From the NCBI RefSeq assembly GCF_030766935.1, contig NZ_JASERL010000016.1, positions 124,001-188,000 of the forward strand: a DNA stretch of 64,000 nt, in the 5' to 3' direction. The translations under genes were made by a program, and so were the position numbers. Position 1 is the stretch's first letter; each line of letters begins with the position of its first letter. The notes beneath the pieces are model-generated. The model was not told the origin of the DNA. It saw only the letters and a program-made list of their open reading frames with translations, and searched no databases. Shown here piece by piece: positions 16,256-24,800 of this stretch. Origin of the DNA: Streptomyces sp. KL109B. Lineage in GTDB: Bacteria > Actinomycetota > Actinomycetes > Streptomycetales > Streptomycetaceae.

Positions 16256-16361
16256 GGGGTGCCTCCTGGGTTCCCGTGTGGTGTGGTGCCCGGTCTGTTC
16301 TGTTTCAGGGTTCTCCACTTACAGACCGGGAGCCAGCCGGGAACTCATCGGCAAGACGGCG

Positions 16362-17444
16362 CTAGAACACCACCAGCGCGCGGCCGCCCTTGCCCGCCAC
16401 CATGTTGTCGAACGCCGCCGGGATGCCGTCGAGCGCGATCCGCTCCGTCACCAGCGTGCTGAGGTCGAGGCGGCCCGCGCGGATGTGCTCGGCGAGGACG
16501 GGGAGGTCCTCGGCGGGGTTGGCGTTGCCGTAGACGCAGCCGGAGAGCGTGCGGCCCCAGTGGAAGATCTCCAGGGCGTTGAAGGTGACCTGCTGGTCCT
16601 TGCCTCCGATGCCGACGACCGTCGTACGGCCGCCGCGCCGCGTGGCCTCCCAGGCCGTACGGATCGTCACCGCGCGGCCGACGCACTCCACCGCCACGTC
16701 GACACCCTGTTTGCCGGTCAGACCGCGGATCTCGCGGGCCGTGTTCTCCGACGCGATCACGTAGTCCGTGGCGCCTGCCGCGCGCGCCAACTCCTCCTTC
16801 TCCGGCGAGACGTCCACCGCGATGATCTTCGCGGCGCCCGCGATGCGCGCCGCCTGGAGGGTGGCCAGGCCGACGCCGCCGACGCCGAAGACGGCGACCG
16901 TCTCCCCTTCCCGTACGCGCGCCGAGTGGTGCACCGCGCCGTACCCGGTGAGCACCGCGCAGCCCAGCAGCGCCGCGTCGGTGAGCGGGACGCCCGCCGG
17001 GGCCGGCAGGACGCAGTTCGCGGCGACCACCGTCTCCTCGGCGAACGCGGCGACGTTCAGGCCGGGGTGCAGGTCGGTGCCGTCGGATGCGCGCTTGGCG
17101 TGGATGTTGGCCGCGCCCGCCAGGGCGTTGGCGCACAGCCAGACCTCGCCCAGCTCGCAGGCCGGGCAACTGCCGCAGGACGGCGCCCAGTTCAGGACGA
17201 CCGTGTCGCCCGCCGCGACGTGCGTGACGCCCTCGCCGACGGAGACCACGGTGCCCGCGCCCTCGTGCCCGAGGACGGCCGGGACCGGGACCCGCATCGT
17301 GCCGTTGGTCAGGGACAGGTCGGAGTGGCAGACCCCGGCGGCGGCAAGCTTGATACGGACCTGGCCCGGCCCCGGCTCGGGCAGGTCGATGTCGGTGATC
17401 TCCAGCGGGGAACCGACGGCGGTACAGACTGCGGCGCGGACCAT
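16362..17444 (-). CDS. Zinc-dependent alcohol dehydrogenase (MDR family)
   Basis: A 360-residue medium-chain dehydrogenase. Catalytic zinc ligands are Cys39 (AAGVCHSDLS) and His60-Glu61 (GHEGAGTVVSVG); the structural zinc set is in CGSCPACELGEVWLC; the nucleotide-binding fingerprint is AVFGVGGVGLATLQAAR. It oxidises an alcohol to an aldehyde with NAD(P) or another carrier. It lies downstream of an aldehyde dehydrogenase on the same strand, separated only by 14-bp tandem repeats, so the pair probably turns an alcohol into an acid. An AAGGAAG sequence precedes the ATG by 11 bases. Its expression is probably controlled from the operator upstream of the aldehyde dehydrogenase. Confidence 0.94.
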   Translation of the reverse strand: MVRAAVCTAVGSPLEITDIDLPEPGPGQVRIKLAAAGVCHSDLSLTNGTMRVPVPAVLGHEGAGTVVSVGEGVTHVAAGDTVVLNWAPSCGSCPACELGEVWLCANALAGAANIHAKRASDGTDLHPGLNVAAFAEETVVAANCVLPAPAGVPLTDAALLGCAVLTGYGAVHHSARVREGETVAVFGVGGVGLATLQAARIAGAAKIIAVDVSPEKEELARAAGATDYVIASENTAREIRGLTGKQGVDVAVECVGRAVTIRTAWEATRRGGRTTVVGIGGKDQQVTFNALEIFHWGRTLSGCVYGNANPAEDLPVLAEHIRAGRLDLSTLVTERIALDGIPAAFDNMVAGKGGRALVVF

Positions 17445-17460
17445 AGAGGGCTCAACTTCC

Positions 17461-17544
17461 TTAGAACTGGAGGCTTAGAACTGGAGGCTTAGTACTGGAG
17501 GCTCAGAACTGGAGGCTCAGAACTGGAGGCTCAGAACTGGAGGG
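17461..17544. repeat. 14-bp tandem repeat, six copies, copying the end of the aldehyde dehydrogenase gene
   Basis: Six contiguous 14-bp units (consensus TCAGAACTGGAGGC on the plus strand). The unit at 17531-17544 is coding: on the minus strand it encodes Ser-Leu-Gln-Phe and the stop. The five other units repeat this sequence, stop codon included, into the gap before the alcohol dehydrogenase. The units nearer that gene have drifted (TTAG in place of TCAG). Confidence 0.92.
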
Positions 17545-18940
17545 ACTTGGTCTGGAGGTATTCCGACAGGCCGTGCGCGCCGAGTTCCCGCCCGACGCCC
17601 GACTGCTTGTAGCCGCCGAACGGGGCGAGCGGGTTGAAGCGGCCGCCGTTGATGTCGACCTGGCCGGTGTCCATGCGGCGGGCGAAGGCGGCGGCCTCGG
17701 CCTCGTCACCGGCCCAGACCGCGCCGGCGAGCCCGTACACGGTGTCGTTGGCGATGCGCAGGGCGTCGTCCACGTCCTCGTAGCGCAGGAGGGAGAGGAC
17801 GGGGCCGAAGATCTCCTCCTGGGCGATGGTCATGTCGGGCGTGACGTCGGCGAAGACGGTGGGCGGGACGAAGTACCCCTTCTCGTGCGGGGTTTCGGTG
17901 CCGCCGGCCACCAGGCGGGCGCCCTCCTCTACACCCTTTTCGATGTAGCCGCGGACGCGCGCCTGCTGCTTGGCGTTGACGAGGGGGCCGATGCGGTCGC
18001 CGTACTTGGCTGCCGCCGCCGTCGCAAGCTCCACGGCCTCGTCGTACTGGGAGGTGTGGACCAGCATGCGGGTCCAGGCGCTGCACGTCTGGCCGGAGTT
18101 GCCCATGACGTTGGCGACGCCGACGTTGACCGCCTTCCCCAGATCCGCGCTCGGCAGGATGACGTTGGCCGACTTGCCGCCCAGCTCCAGGGCGACGCGC
18201 TTGACCGCCGCGCCCGCCGTGGCGCCGATGCGGCGGCCGACCGCCGTGGATCCGGTGAAGGAGACGAGGTCGACGTCCGCGTGCTCGGCGAGCGCCTGCC
18301 CGGCGACCGGGCCGAGGCCGGTGACGAGGTTGAACACGCCCGCCGGTATACCCGCTTCGTCCACGGCCTCCGCGAACAGCTGGGCCGTGAGCGGAGTGTC
18401 CTCGGCGGGCTTGAGGACGACGGTGCAGCCCGCGGCGAGGGCCGGGGCGACCTTGGCGACGATCTGGTGCAGCGGGTAGTTCCACGGCGTGATCGCGCCG
18501 ACGACACCGACCGGCTCCGCGTAGACCGTGGAGTTGCCGACCTTCTCCTCGAAGGGGTGGGTGGCGGCGAGTTCGGCGTACGTACCGGCGACCGCGATCG
18601 GCAGGCCCGCGTGCACCGCCTGGGAGAACTGCGCCGGGGCGCCGAGTTCGGCGGTGACCGTCTCGGCGATCTCGTCCTTGCGGGCCGCGAGCACGTCACG
18701 CAACGCCGCGATGCGCTTGGCGCGTTCGGCGGGCGGGGTCGCGGCCCAGGCGGGGAACGCGGCGCGGGCGGCGCGCACCGCCGCGTCCACGTCCTCGGCG
18801 GTTCCTGCCGGTACGTGGCCGATGACCCGCTCGTCCTTCGGATCGACGACGGCGATGGTGTCGCCGCCACCGGCCGCGCGCCAGGCGCCGTCGATGTACA
18901 TCCCGTCGTGGGCCTCGTACACCCCGTCGTGGGCCTTCAT
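17531..18940 (-). CDS. Aldehyde dehydrogenase family protein
   Basis: A 469-residue NAD(P)-dependent aldehyde dehydrogenase of the usual length. The catalytic Cys is Cys286 (GNSGQTCSAWTRM), the general base Glu252 (LELGGKS), and the cofactor loop SFTGSTAVGRRIG is present, as is the C-terminal PFGGYKQSGVGRELG. It oxidises an aldehyde to an acid in the cytoplasm. The N-terminus contains a duplicated AHDGVYEAHDGMY from a 21-bp DNA duplication, so translation may also begin at the later Met. A perfect palindrome 36 bases before the start matches the TetR/acyl-CoA dehydrogenase operator. Its last codons are the seed of the tandem repeat that leads to the alcohol dehydrogenase. Confidence 0.95.
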   Translation of the reverse strand: MKAHDGVYEAHDGMYIDGAWRAAGGGDTIAVVDPKDERVIGHVPAGTAEDVDAAVRAARAAFPAWAATPPAERAKRIAALRDVLAARKDEIAETVTAELGAPAQFSQAVHAGLPIAVAGTYAELAATHPFEEKVGNSTVYAEPVGVVGAITPWNYPLHQIVAKVAPALAAGCTVVLKPAEDTPLTAQLFAEAVDEAGIPAGVFNLVTGLGPVAGQALAEHADVDLVSFTGSTAVGRRIGATAGAAVKRVALELGGKSANVILPSADLGKAVNVGVANVMGNSGQTCSAWTRMLVHTSQYDEAVELATAAAAKYGDRIGPLVNAKQQARVRGYIEKGVEEGARLVAGGTETPHEKGYFVPPTVFADVTPDMTIAQEEIFGPVLSLLRYEDVDDALRIANDTVYGLAGAVWAGDEAEAAAFARRMDTGQVDINGGRFNPLAPFGGYKQSGVGRELGAHGLSEYLQTKSLQF

Positions 18941-18975
18941 GGCACTCCCTCAGCCGCAGTATGTCCTGGCGCCCC

Positions 18976-18994
18976 AAACTAGCGCCGCTAGTTT
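18976..18994. promoter_or_regulatory. Perfect palindromic operator upstream of aldehyde dehydrogenase
   Basis: AAACTAGCGCCGCTAGTTT: nine-bp perfect arms around one central base. It shares its right arm and most of its left with the palindrome between the acyl-CoA dehydrogenase and TetR genes, which points to the TetR at 12947-13597 as the binding protein. Confidence 0.75.
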
Positions 18995-19025
18995 CAGGGG
19001 TCCAGAGGCTGCCCGGAGTGCCTGG

Positions 19026-20270
19026 TCAGTGCCGTTGGCGAGGTTTGTCGCGTTGCCGGGCGCGAGGCACCCGTGCTCGCTCCCCTCCCGCGCCCTGCTT
19101 CGCGCCGCCCCTGACCCCGAGCCCCGCCGCCACGAACAGCAGCCCGCCCAGCATCACGAACGGCGCCGCCGTCCCGGCGACTCCCGCGACGAGCCCCGCC
19201 GACGCCGGGGCCGCGACCTGCCCGAGCCGGTTCCCGGTCAGCCGGAGCGCGAGCGCGGTGGAGCGGGCCTCGTCCGGCGCGGCCTGCACGACCGTGGTCA
19301 TGGACAGCGGCTGGCCCACCCCCAGGCAGAACCCGAGGACGACGAGCATCGCACCGAGCGCCCACACCGGCACCGGCAGCGCGATGCCCGCGCACAGCAG
19401 CGCCGCCAGCAGACACGTCGTCGCGATCAGGGCGGTCCTGCCGAGCCAGTTGATGAGCGGCGTCATGACCAGGCGGCAGGCGACCGTGGCGCCCGCGCGC
19501 AGGCTGAGCAGCACGCCGACCACGGAGGGCGCGATGCCCCGGTGCTCGCCGACGACCGGCAGATACGCGGTGAGGATGTCGGTGGCCGACAGGACGGCGA
19601 GGCTGATGAAGATGCCGCCGGGCACGCCACGCGTGCGCAGGATGCGGTGCACGGGCACCCGCGAGGCGTCCTTCGTCCGCGAACCCGCCTCCGTACGACG
19701 GGACTCGATGCGCCACAGCGACGTCACGGCCAGCGCGCAGACGCCCGCCGAGACGAGCAGCGCGAGCGCGCTGGTGCCCGCCATGTCGCCGTGGCCGTCG
19801 ATGAGGGCGCCGGTGGCGATGGGCCCGACGAGCTGGCCGAGCGAGGCGCCGATGGTGAAGTGGCCGAAGTTGCGGTCCTGTTCGTCGGGCGCGGACTGCC
19901 GGGCCACGATCGACTGGGCGCCGATGACGAAGCACAGATGCCCGAGCCCCATCACGCCGCTCCAAGCGGCCATCGCCACAAGGGAGTTCGCGAGCCCGCT
20001 GAGCGCACACCCACCGGCGATGAGCACGACGCCCACCGGGAGCAGCGGCGCGCACCTCCCGTGGTCGGTGCGCCGCCCGAGCGGTACGGCGGCGAACAGC
20101 GGGAGCAGCGCGTAGACCCCCGCGATGACGCCGACGGCACGCTCGTCGGCGCCGAGCGCGAGGGCCCGGTAGGAGACCGCGGGCCGCGCCATCGACACCG
20201 CCCCCTGCGCGAAGCTGAAGGCGATGACGAGGCGGAGCAGCCAGGCACGAGTCATCGGGTCACGACTCAT
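19026..20270 (-). CDS. Major facilitator superfamily transporter
   Basis: A 414-residue membrane protein with about twelve hydrophobic segments and the MFS loop signatures AAVPLGRRTDHGRCAPLLPVG (between helices 2 and 3) and PLINWLGRTALIATTCLLAA in the second half. The N-terminal helix holds FSFAQGAVSMARPAVSYRAL, seen in drug or sugar exporters; the substrate is unknown. The C-terminus is basic. The ATG at 20270 lies inside a 17-bp tandem repeat; a second in-frame ATG at 20255 is equally possible and neither has a clear ribosome binding site. It is 39 bases downstream of the citrate transporter gene. Confidence 0.88.
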   Translation of the reverse strand: MSRDPMTRAWLLRLVIAFSFAQGAVSMARPAVSYRALALGADERAVGVIAGVYALLPLFAAVPLGRRTDHGRCAPLLPVGVVLIAGGCALSGLANSLVAMAAWSGVMGLGHLCFVIGAQSIVARQSAPDEQDRNFGHFTIGASLGQLVGPIATGALIDGHGDMAGTSALALLVSAGVCALAVTSLWRIESRRTEAGSRTKDASRVPVHRILRTRGVPGGIFISLAVLSATDILTAYLPVVGEHRGIAPSVVGVLLSLRAGATVACRLVMTPLINWLGRTALIATTCLLAALLCAGIALPVPVWALGAMLVVLGFCLGVGQPLSMTTVVQAAPDEARSTALALRLTGNRLGQVAAPASAGLVAGVAGTAAPFVMLGGLLFVAAGLGVRGGAKQGAGGERARVPRARQRDKPRQRH

Positions 20271-20319
20271 GAGGTCACAGGATTCATCGGGTCACACGAT
20301 TCATTGGGTCACACGATTC
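20254..20319. repeat. 17-bp tandem repeat spanning the end of the citrate transporter and start of the MFS gene
   Basis: Three 17-bp units (20303-20319, 20286-20302, 20269-20285; consensus ATCGGGTCACACGATTC) and a shortened fourth of 15 bp (20254-20268). The first carries the last codons and the stop of the CitMHS gene on the minus strand, the following units copy them, and the last two supply the possible start codons of the MFS gene. Confidence 0.9.
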
Positions 20320-21703
20320 CGAACAGCAGACCGGCGCCGAGGACGACCAGCGCGGTCAACGCCGCCCATTTCACAGTGAACTTGGTGTGGTCGCCGAACT
20401 CGACCTTAGCCATGCCCACCAGCACGTACACCGCCGGGACCAGCGGGCTCGACATGTGCAGCGGCTGACCGGCGAGCGAGGCGCGGGCGATCTCCAGGGT
20501 CGAGACGCCGTGCGCGTTCCCGGCCTCGGCGAGCACCGGCAGGATGCCGAAGTAGAAGCCGTCGTTGGACATGAAGTACGTGAACGGGATGGACAGCACG
20601 CCCGTGACGAGCGCCATGTGCGGGCCCATCCAGTCGGGGATCCCGCCGACGACCCACTTCGCCATGTGGTCGACCATGCCGGTGCCTTGGAGCACACCGG
20701 TGAAGACGGCGGCGGCGAACACCATTCCGGCGACATTGAGCACGTTCTCGGCGTGCGCGCCGATCCGGGCCTTCTGGTCGCCCATGTGCGGGAAGTTGAC
20801 CGAGAGGGCGAGCGCGGCGCCGAGCATGAACAGCACCGGGATCGGCAGCAGTTCCATGATCATGGCGGCGAGGAGCGCGACCGTGAGCAGCGCGTTGAAC
20901 CAGTAGAGCTTGGGGCGCAGGGTGGCCCGGTTCGGGTCGAGCCCGGAGAAGGTCTCGCCCTCCTCGTTCTCGTACGAGGGGGTGGCCGCGGACCCGCCGG
21001 TGGCACCCTTGCCACCGCCGACCCCGACGAGGACCTTCTCCTCGGCCTCGACGGTCTCGGTCACCGCGGCGTCCTCGTCGAGGGAGAGGTAGCCGAGCCG
21101 CTTGCGCTCGCGGCGCCCGAGGACGTACGAGAGGGCGAACACGAAGAGGAGACCGACGGCGAGCGCCGGGATCATCGGTACGAAGATGTCGCTGGCGTCG
21201 ACCTTGAGCGCGGTCGCGGCGCGGGCGGTGGGGCCGCCCCAAGGCAGCGTGTTCATCACGCCGTTGGCGGTGGCGGCGACGCCGGTCATCACGATGAGGC
21301 TCATCTTCAGGCGCTTGTACAGCGGGTACATCGCCGAGACGGTGATCATGAAGGTGGTGGAGCCGTCGCCGTCGAGCGAGACGATCGCGGCGAGCACGGC
21401 GGTGCCGACGACGATCCGCACCGGGTCCGCCTTCGCGAACTTCAGGATGCCGCGCACGATCGGGTCGAAGAGGCCGACGTCGATCATCACGCCGAAGTAG
21501 ACGATCGCGAACATCAGCATGGCCGCGGTCGGCGCGAGGTCGGCGACGCCGTCGAGGACGTAGTCGCCGAGGTTGGCGCCCTTGCCCACCAGGACGCAGA
21601 ACAGCGCCGGTATGAGCACGAGCGCCGCGATCGGCGACACCTTCTTCATCATGATCAGCACCAGGAAGGTGGCGATCATGCCGAATCCGAGGATGGTCAG
21701 CAT
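20309..21703 (-). CDS. CitMHS-family citrate/divalent metal transporter
   Basis: A 464-residue membrane protein of the CitMHS family, which imports metal-citrate complexes with protons. Typical features are the N-terminal MLTILGFGMIATFLVLIMMKK, the loop SLDGDGSTTFMITVSAMYPLY, the re-entrant motif NTLPWGGPTARAA, and near the C-terminus LAGQPLHMSSPLVPAVYVLVG. A hydrophilic acidic loop with a Gly-rich stretch lies in the middle (about 225-285). ATG 21703 is chosen over a longer frame to 21787. No two-component sensor pair is adjacent. Its final codons are repeated in tandem into the next gap. Confidence 0.93.
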   Translation of the reverse strand: MLTILGFGMIATFLVLIMMKKVSPIAALVLIPALFCVLVGKGANLGDYVLDGVADLAPTAAMLMFAIVYFGVMIDVGLFDPIVRGILKFAKADPVRIVVGTAVLAAIVSLDGDGSTTFMITVSAMYPLYKRLKMSLIVMTGVAATANGVMNTLPWGGPTARAATALKVDASDIFVPMIPALAVGLLFVFALSYVLGRRERKRLGYLSLDEDAAVTETVEAEEKVLVGVGGGKGATGGSAATPSYENEEGETFSGLDPNRATLRPKLYWFNALLTVALLAAMIMELLPIPVLFMLGAALALSVNFPHMGDQKARIGAHAENVLNVAGMVFAAAVFTGVLQGTGMVDHMAKWVVGGIPDWMGPHMALVTGVLSIPFTYFMSNDGFYFGILPVLAEAGNAHGVSTLEIARASLAGQPLHMSSPLVPAVYVLVGMAKVEFGDHTKFTVKWAALTALVVLGAGLLFGIV

Positions 21704-21789
21704 GGAGGGGTTCCCTAACGTCTGCGTTCGCCTTCGAACAGTTGCCGTGGGGGTGGCAGCCAGCGAGACGTTAGGTGGGCCGATCAAGC

Positions 21790-21806
21790 GTTAACAAGAT
21801 GTTGAC
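21790..21806. promoter_or_regulatory. AT-rich imperfect dyad upstream of the citrate transporter
   Basis: GTTAAC and GTTGAC separated by five bases form an imperfect inverted repeat in an AT-rich island about 90 bases before the CitMHS start. It may be part of the promoter or an operator; there is no further support. Confidence 0.3.
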
Positions 21807-21848
21807 GCGTGAGCAATAAGCGCAAAACTCCAGGTCACAGGCCAGGTA

Positions 21849-24800
21849 TTAGAGCCGGTCGAAGAGGAGGAGGCCGCCCCGGGTGCCGACGGCGAGTTCA
21901 CCGCGGGGGCCGGAGGCGAGGGCGGTGCAGGGGGCCGGGAGCGCGATCCGGTGGCGCTCCTCGACGTCGGCGAGGCCGATGAGCGACACCGTGTCACCGG
22001 CGGCCAGGGCGCCGAGGCCGGTGCCGGGCAGCGGCGTGGCGTGCGTCGGGCGCCGCAGCGGGGGCTCGTGGGTCTCGACCGGCCGCAGGATGACGGTCTT
22101 GCGGCCGGTGCCCCGCGGCCGGTCCGGGTACAGCCAGCGGCGCAGCTCCGCGGTGTCGTAGCGCAGCAGGCCGCTCTTCGGGTCGACCACGAGGAAGTGG
22201 CCCGTCCCGGGGACCGGGAACACGTCCAGTACTTCGCGGCGCATGGGCAGATGCCATCGGGCGGGGTGGTCCCGGAGCCGATACCCGGCACCGGAGCGCT
22301 CGAACTCCCAGACCGCGCCGTCCGCCCGGTCCCCCTCGCGCCGCGCGAGCCACCCCTCGTGGTCGGCCAGGGTTTCGTAATCCGGGGTGCCGAGCGTCGC
22401 GTCGATCCGCCCGTCCGGCGTCACGTCCCAGCGTTCGACGAGGCCCCACCGGCTGCGCGCGAAAAGCCCGGCCCCCGTCAACAGGCCCGGGTCCCAAGCG
22501 AGTTCACGCACCCCGCTCTCGCACAGCGGGCGCAGTCGGCCGGTTGGCGTGCCGTCGTCGGCGTCCCGCATCACGACCGTGCCGTCGGGGCCGCCCACCG
22601 CGACCGCCCCGCCCGGCAGCACGGCGAGCGCGGACACCGGGCGCGGCGCGTCCAGCGCCTCTTCCGGCGCCGCGCCTTCGGCGCCGTCGAGCCGCCACAC
22701 CCGGCCCTCCGTGTCCGCGCCCAAGGGCCCGGTCGCGTCCGCGGCGGCAGCGGTGATCACGCGCGGCATGCGGCGCCGGACGCCGTCCGCCGTGACGACG
22801 TCGCCGCCCCGGCCCGCGCTCACCGGCCCGCCGTCCGCTACGGCGAGCGCCTCCACCGCCAAGCCGTGCGCGGCACGCCGCTCCCACAGCGGGCGCAGTT
22901 CGGGCAGCGCCCACTCCTGTACGCCGCCCGACTCGTCGCCGACCGCGAGCCGGCCGGAGCCGTCGCAGGCCAGGGCGGTCACTTCGGTGCCGGTCGCCGC
23001 GCTCGCCCCGGCCGCGTGGCCCGCCGCGACGTCCCAGCACAGCAGGCGTCCGGTGTCGGTCCCGGCCACGACGACGGCGCGACCACGGGCCCGCCCCGCA
23101 CCCAGCGCGGTCACCCGCTCCGGGTACGGGACGGTGAACTGCCGCTCCCGGTACCGGAGTCCGTGGCGCAGCTCCAGGACGCGCACGTCGCCGCCGTGCT
23201 CGCCGGTGGCCACGTAGTCGTCCCCCACGGCCGCGCACGCGATGAGCGGCACCTCCCAGGGCGGCCGGTCGGGGGCCGGGTGGTGCCACAGTTCGCGCGG
23301 CGTCACCGGGTCCCAGCAGCGGATGTCGTGGTCCTCGCCGACGCTGACCAGGGCGCGGGCGCCGTCGGGGCCGTGGACCTCGCCGACCGCGAGGACGGGG
23401 CCCTCGTGTGCGTTGACGCTCACCACGTCCGCCGCGTACGGGGTCGGCCACAGGCGCAGTACGCCGTCCGTGCCGCCGACGCAGACCGTGCCGCCGTCCA
23501 GGGCGCACAGCGCGCTCGCCTCGTGCCGCTCCCGCTGACCGCCGACCTGGTCGCCGGTCACGAGGTCGTACAGCTGGAGGCCGTGGGTGTCGCCCTGCAC
23601 CGAGACACAGCGCGTGCTGCCGAGCGTGAACGTGGCGAGCCGGGTGGTATCGCCGGTGTCGATGCGCTGCGGCAGGCCGAGCGGGCGTCCGCTGTCGGCG
23701 TCCAGGCGGTGCAGTTGGCCGCCGGTGGTGGCGACGGCGACGATCCACTGCCGCTCCGTGCGGCTCACGGCGAGGTCGGCGACGCGGCCGACACCCGTGA
23801 GCAGGGTGCGTACGGGTTCGCCCGTGCGCAGGGAGGCCAGGCGGACGCTGCCGTCCTCGGCCGCCGCGACGACGAGCGGGCCCTGCGCGTGCCCGGGGAT
23901 CGCGGCGAGCGCGGTGACCGCGGTGGTGTGTCCGGTGGTGACGCGGACCGTGGCGTCGGCGCCCACGACCCGGGCGACGGTGCCGTCCTCGTAGCCGATG
24001 AGGGCCTCGCCGCGGAGTCCTGCGGGGGCGAGGCAGGCGGTGACGCGGGCGTCGTCGAGGGACAGTCGGTGGATGCCGAAGGCTCCGACGAAGGTGCTCG
24101 GGTGGCGGTCCTGTTGGTTCATGAAGCGCAAGGCGGTCTCGTGGCCGAGACGGCGCACCTGGGATCGGGTCAGCCTGCCGCGGTCGTCGGTCTCCCGCTC
24201 GTGCAACTCGTAGACCAGGACGGTTCCTTGAGGGAAGTGCAGGTAGGCGTGGGCGGGCACCAACGACCCCTCGGCCGCCTCGATGCCACCCGTCACCTGC
24301 ACGGCTCGCGCCTGCCGCAGCGGCCTGAGCCCGGCCTCCGGGTCGAAGTCCGGCTGCGCCGCGAGCTCCCACGTCCAGCGGTGGATCCCTCGCATGTGCA
24401 GCAGGCGCACGTGCCTGACCTCCGGGTCGAGGCCGCCCTCCCAGTTCTGCTCGTGCGCCAAAGCGGCGACCGAAAGGGGAAGTTGACCGGGCGACACCAG
24501 CGTACGTCCCTGCACGCCGTCCGGAACGCCGCCCAGATCCCGCCACTCACCCGACTCCAGATCCATCCACGCCCGCGTCTCCGCACCGGCGCGCAGCTCG
24601 AAGTACATGGCGCCGCGCCCGCCCGCCACCAGTATCACCACCCCCACCTCCGGCCGCCCCGCCATCCCCTCGTACCACCACGGCCCCTCCTGCGGGTTCC
24701 ACGCCGCCCACCGCGCCCGCCACGGCAGCGGCTGCGGCTGCGCGCCCGCGTCGCAGGAGCGGGCGAGGGTGTCCGCCTTGCGGCAGACCGCGGCGAGCCG

